Positions 19,953 through 21,129 of a stretch of 21,129 nt of DNA are shown here, piece after piece. The number at the start of each line of letters is the position of its first letter. Position 1 is the stretch's first letter. Origin of the DNA: an uncultured Bacillota bacterium (lineage in GTDB: Bacteria > Bacillota > Clostridia > Peptostreptococcales > Anaerovoracaceae); NCBI GenBank assembly GCA_946410475.1, contig CAMKAM010000010.1, positions 1 to 21,129 of the forward strand, written 5' to 3'. The notes below the pieces were generated by a model. The model was not told the origin of the DNA and searched no databases. It saw only the letters and a list, made by a program, of their open reading frames with translations. The translations under genes and the position numbers were made by a program.

Positions 19953-21129
19953 ATGAGATCAGGAAACAGGAAAAAGTACCTTGCGATAGCGATCGCTTTA
20001 ACGCTTGTTTTGCAATTCTCGTTCTTCGGATCGGCAAAGGTCAGTGCGACCGAGATCGACCCTTCCGAACAGACAGCAGCAAGTCAGACCATCGCTGCGC
20101 AGGATGAACAGGCGGTCGCGATGGATGAGGCTGAAGAGGTCCCTCTGGCTGAAGGCCGGACGGATGAAGTATCTGAAGCCGCCTCCCCAGAAACTACAGA
20201 GGAGCAGGTCACATCCGTGCAGGATACACCTGCACCGGCAGGAGCTCAGCAGGAACAGACTGCAGCATCGAACGAAAGCGCAGCACCGGCAAAGACAGAC
20301 GAAGAGCAGCCTGAAAAGCAGACTGCAAAAGTCAGTTCTGCAAAAAAAGCATCAGGCACAAAAAAGATAAAAGCAGAAAACAGAACGATCACGATCAAGG
20401 TCGGCAGCCTGTCAAAAGTGTTCTTGGATCCGGAGCTGTCTCTCCCTGCGCTTCCCAACAATGAAGTACCTTACTCTATTGAAGGGGATCTGTCTGATGA
20501 AGAGCGCGCTTTGCTTGTAGATATCATCACCTTCACACATGGAAATAAAACAACAGACGGGAAAACAACATTTCCTAACGCCGGTACGTATTCACTGAGT
20601 GTTGAAGATCCGGAGGTCATCGAGGCGTCTCTTCCTGAGGGCTGCACGATCAATTGCAGTCAGGGCACTCTGGTCATCAAACCAATGCCGGTAACGGTAA
20701 CAATCATCGGTAAAAACACAACAGCAAGATACGACGGCAAGGTCCATCACGCCGGTGGGTTTTCGATAGAAAGCAGTTACAGCGGTTACACCAGAAAAAA
20801 GGTAGAACTGAAGCCTAAATACAGCAAACAGGCCAACGTCAACAGGAGAAAGCCCGGAAAGAAAATGATGGGACTGAAAGTGTCGATGTTCAGGAACACC
20901 GATCCCAACTACGACGTCACTTTCAAGAAAGTCATAGACGGATATGCCAAGGTCTATCCTAAGGACGGCCCGGTACCCGAGCCCGAAAAAGACAGTAACA
21001 GCGGATCAAACGGCAGCAGCAACAGCAGCAACAACGGAAACGGCAGTAGCAACGGCAGCAGCAATAACGGCTACACCGGTAGCTCGAACGGCGGCAATGG
21101 CGGCAATGGCGGCTACTACGATGCCAACG
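19953..21129 (+). CDS. Secreted or surface protein with MBG-like domains (runs off window)
   Basis: 392 codons are visible and the frame is still open. Residues 1-32 are a signal peptide: a Lys/Arg n-region, hydrophobic core LAIAIALTLVLQFSFFG and a probable cleavage after VSA. Residues 33-145 are an acidic, Glu/Gln/Ala/Thr-rich spacer, likely disordered. Residues 148-244 and 245-330 look like two MBG-type beta-sandwich repeats; the second reads VTVTIIGKNTTARYDGK and ends NYDVTF. From about residue 345 a Ser/Gly/Asn-rich low-complexity linker follows. ATG at 19953 has GAGGTG six bases upstream. Such proteins are exported and often wall-linked by a C-terminal sortase or repeat domain, which would be beyond the window. 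Role probably adhesion or cell-surface; ligand unknown. Confidence 0.82.
   Translation, partial: MRSGNRKKYLAIAIALTLVLQFSFFGSAKVSATEIDPSEQTAASQTIAAQDEQAVAMDEAEEVPLAEGRTDEVSEAASPETTEEQVTSVQDTPAPAGAQQEQTAASNESAAPAKTDEEQPEKQTAKVSSAKKASGTKKIKAENRTITIKVGSLSKVFLDPELSLPALPNNEVPYSIEGDLSDEERALLVDIITFTHGNKTTDGKTTFPNAGTYSLSVEDPEVIEASLPEGCTINCSQGTLVIKPMPVTVTIIGKNTTARYDGKVHHAGGFSIESSYSGYTRKKVELKPKYSKQANVNRRKPGKKMMGLKVSMFRNTDPNYDVTFKKVIDGYAKVYPKDGPVPEPEKDSNSGSNGSSNSSNNGNGSSNGSSNNGYTGSSNGGNGGNGGYYDAN
20998..21120 (+). repeat. Ser/Gly/Asn low-complexity coding repeat
   Basis: Reiterated GGC, AGC and AAC/AAT codons inside the surface protein gene, encoding runs of Gly, Ser and Asn. The tract is prone to length variation. 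Confidence 0.75.

Noticed and set aside
20998..21120. CRISPR-like or tandem intergenic repeats
   Set aside because: The repetition is in coding sequence as Gly, Ser and Asn codons, with no spacer-repeat structure.

Overview
The window looks like chromosomal DNA from an anaerobic, low-to-mid GC Firmicute of class Clostridia. The signs are strong AGGAGG ribosome sites, a T-box leader on valS, a tandem glycine riboswitch, a UvrX-type Y-family polymerase with a YolD-like partner, a DUF4428 zinc-ribbon protein and a butyrate-type acyl-CoA:acetate CoA-transferase. Base composition is near 50% GC, which would suit a Family XIII/Anaerovoracaceae-like lineage; that placement is inference. No tRNA, rRNA, CRISPR array, transposase or phage gene was seen.

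Layout. (1) Positions 1-1094, minus strand: the 5' end of valS behind a Val T-box leader and its promoter. (2) Positions 1125-3878, minus: a tight operon of a three-repeat helical protein, a FlK-like hotdog thioesterase, a divergent alanine-racemase-family enzyme and an SGNH hydrolase. (3) Positions 3958-5734, plus: promoter, tandem glycine riboswitch, a hairpin that can hide the ribosome site, and an AGCS Na+/amino-acid symporter. (4) Positions 5762-7570, plus: a LysR and a GntR/FCD regulator overlapping by four bases, closed by a terminator. (5) Positions 7573-9736, plus: a 5'-truncated or frame-broken AhpD-like gene, then a small cupin and a branched-chain aminotransferase. (6) Positions 9771-12188, minus: an APC permease and a KynB-like cyclase/hydrolase, each with its own promoter and terminator. 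(7) Positions 12420-15668, minus: an overlapping DNA-damage-tolerance operon of DEDDh exonuclease, Y-family polymerase, YolD-like protein and DUF4428 protein. (8) Positions 15689-17121, minus: a SAM methyltransferase followed by a chimeric gene that joins the first part of a leucine-carboxyl-type methyltransferase to a membrane protein, under a promoter overlapped by a perfect dyad. (9) Positions 17137-19657, minus: an ADP-ribosylglycohydrolase and an acyl-CoA transferase in one operon. (10) Positions 19689-21129, plus: a candidate small RNA, then a secreted MBG-like surface protein that runs off the window.

Regions 3 to 6 are rich in amino-acid uptake and turnover genes (glycine-controlled symporter, aminotransferase, cyclase, APC permease, two regulators), which fits an amino-acid-fermenting anaerobe. 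The least ordinary items are the methyltransferase/membrane chimera, the small-RNA candidate at 19724-19796, the repeat protein heading the racemase operon, the exonuclease-polymerase operon and the broken AhpD-like gene. No clearly new multi-gene defence or mobile system was identified.
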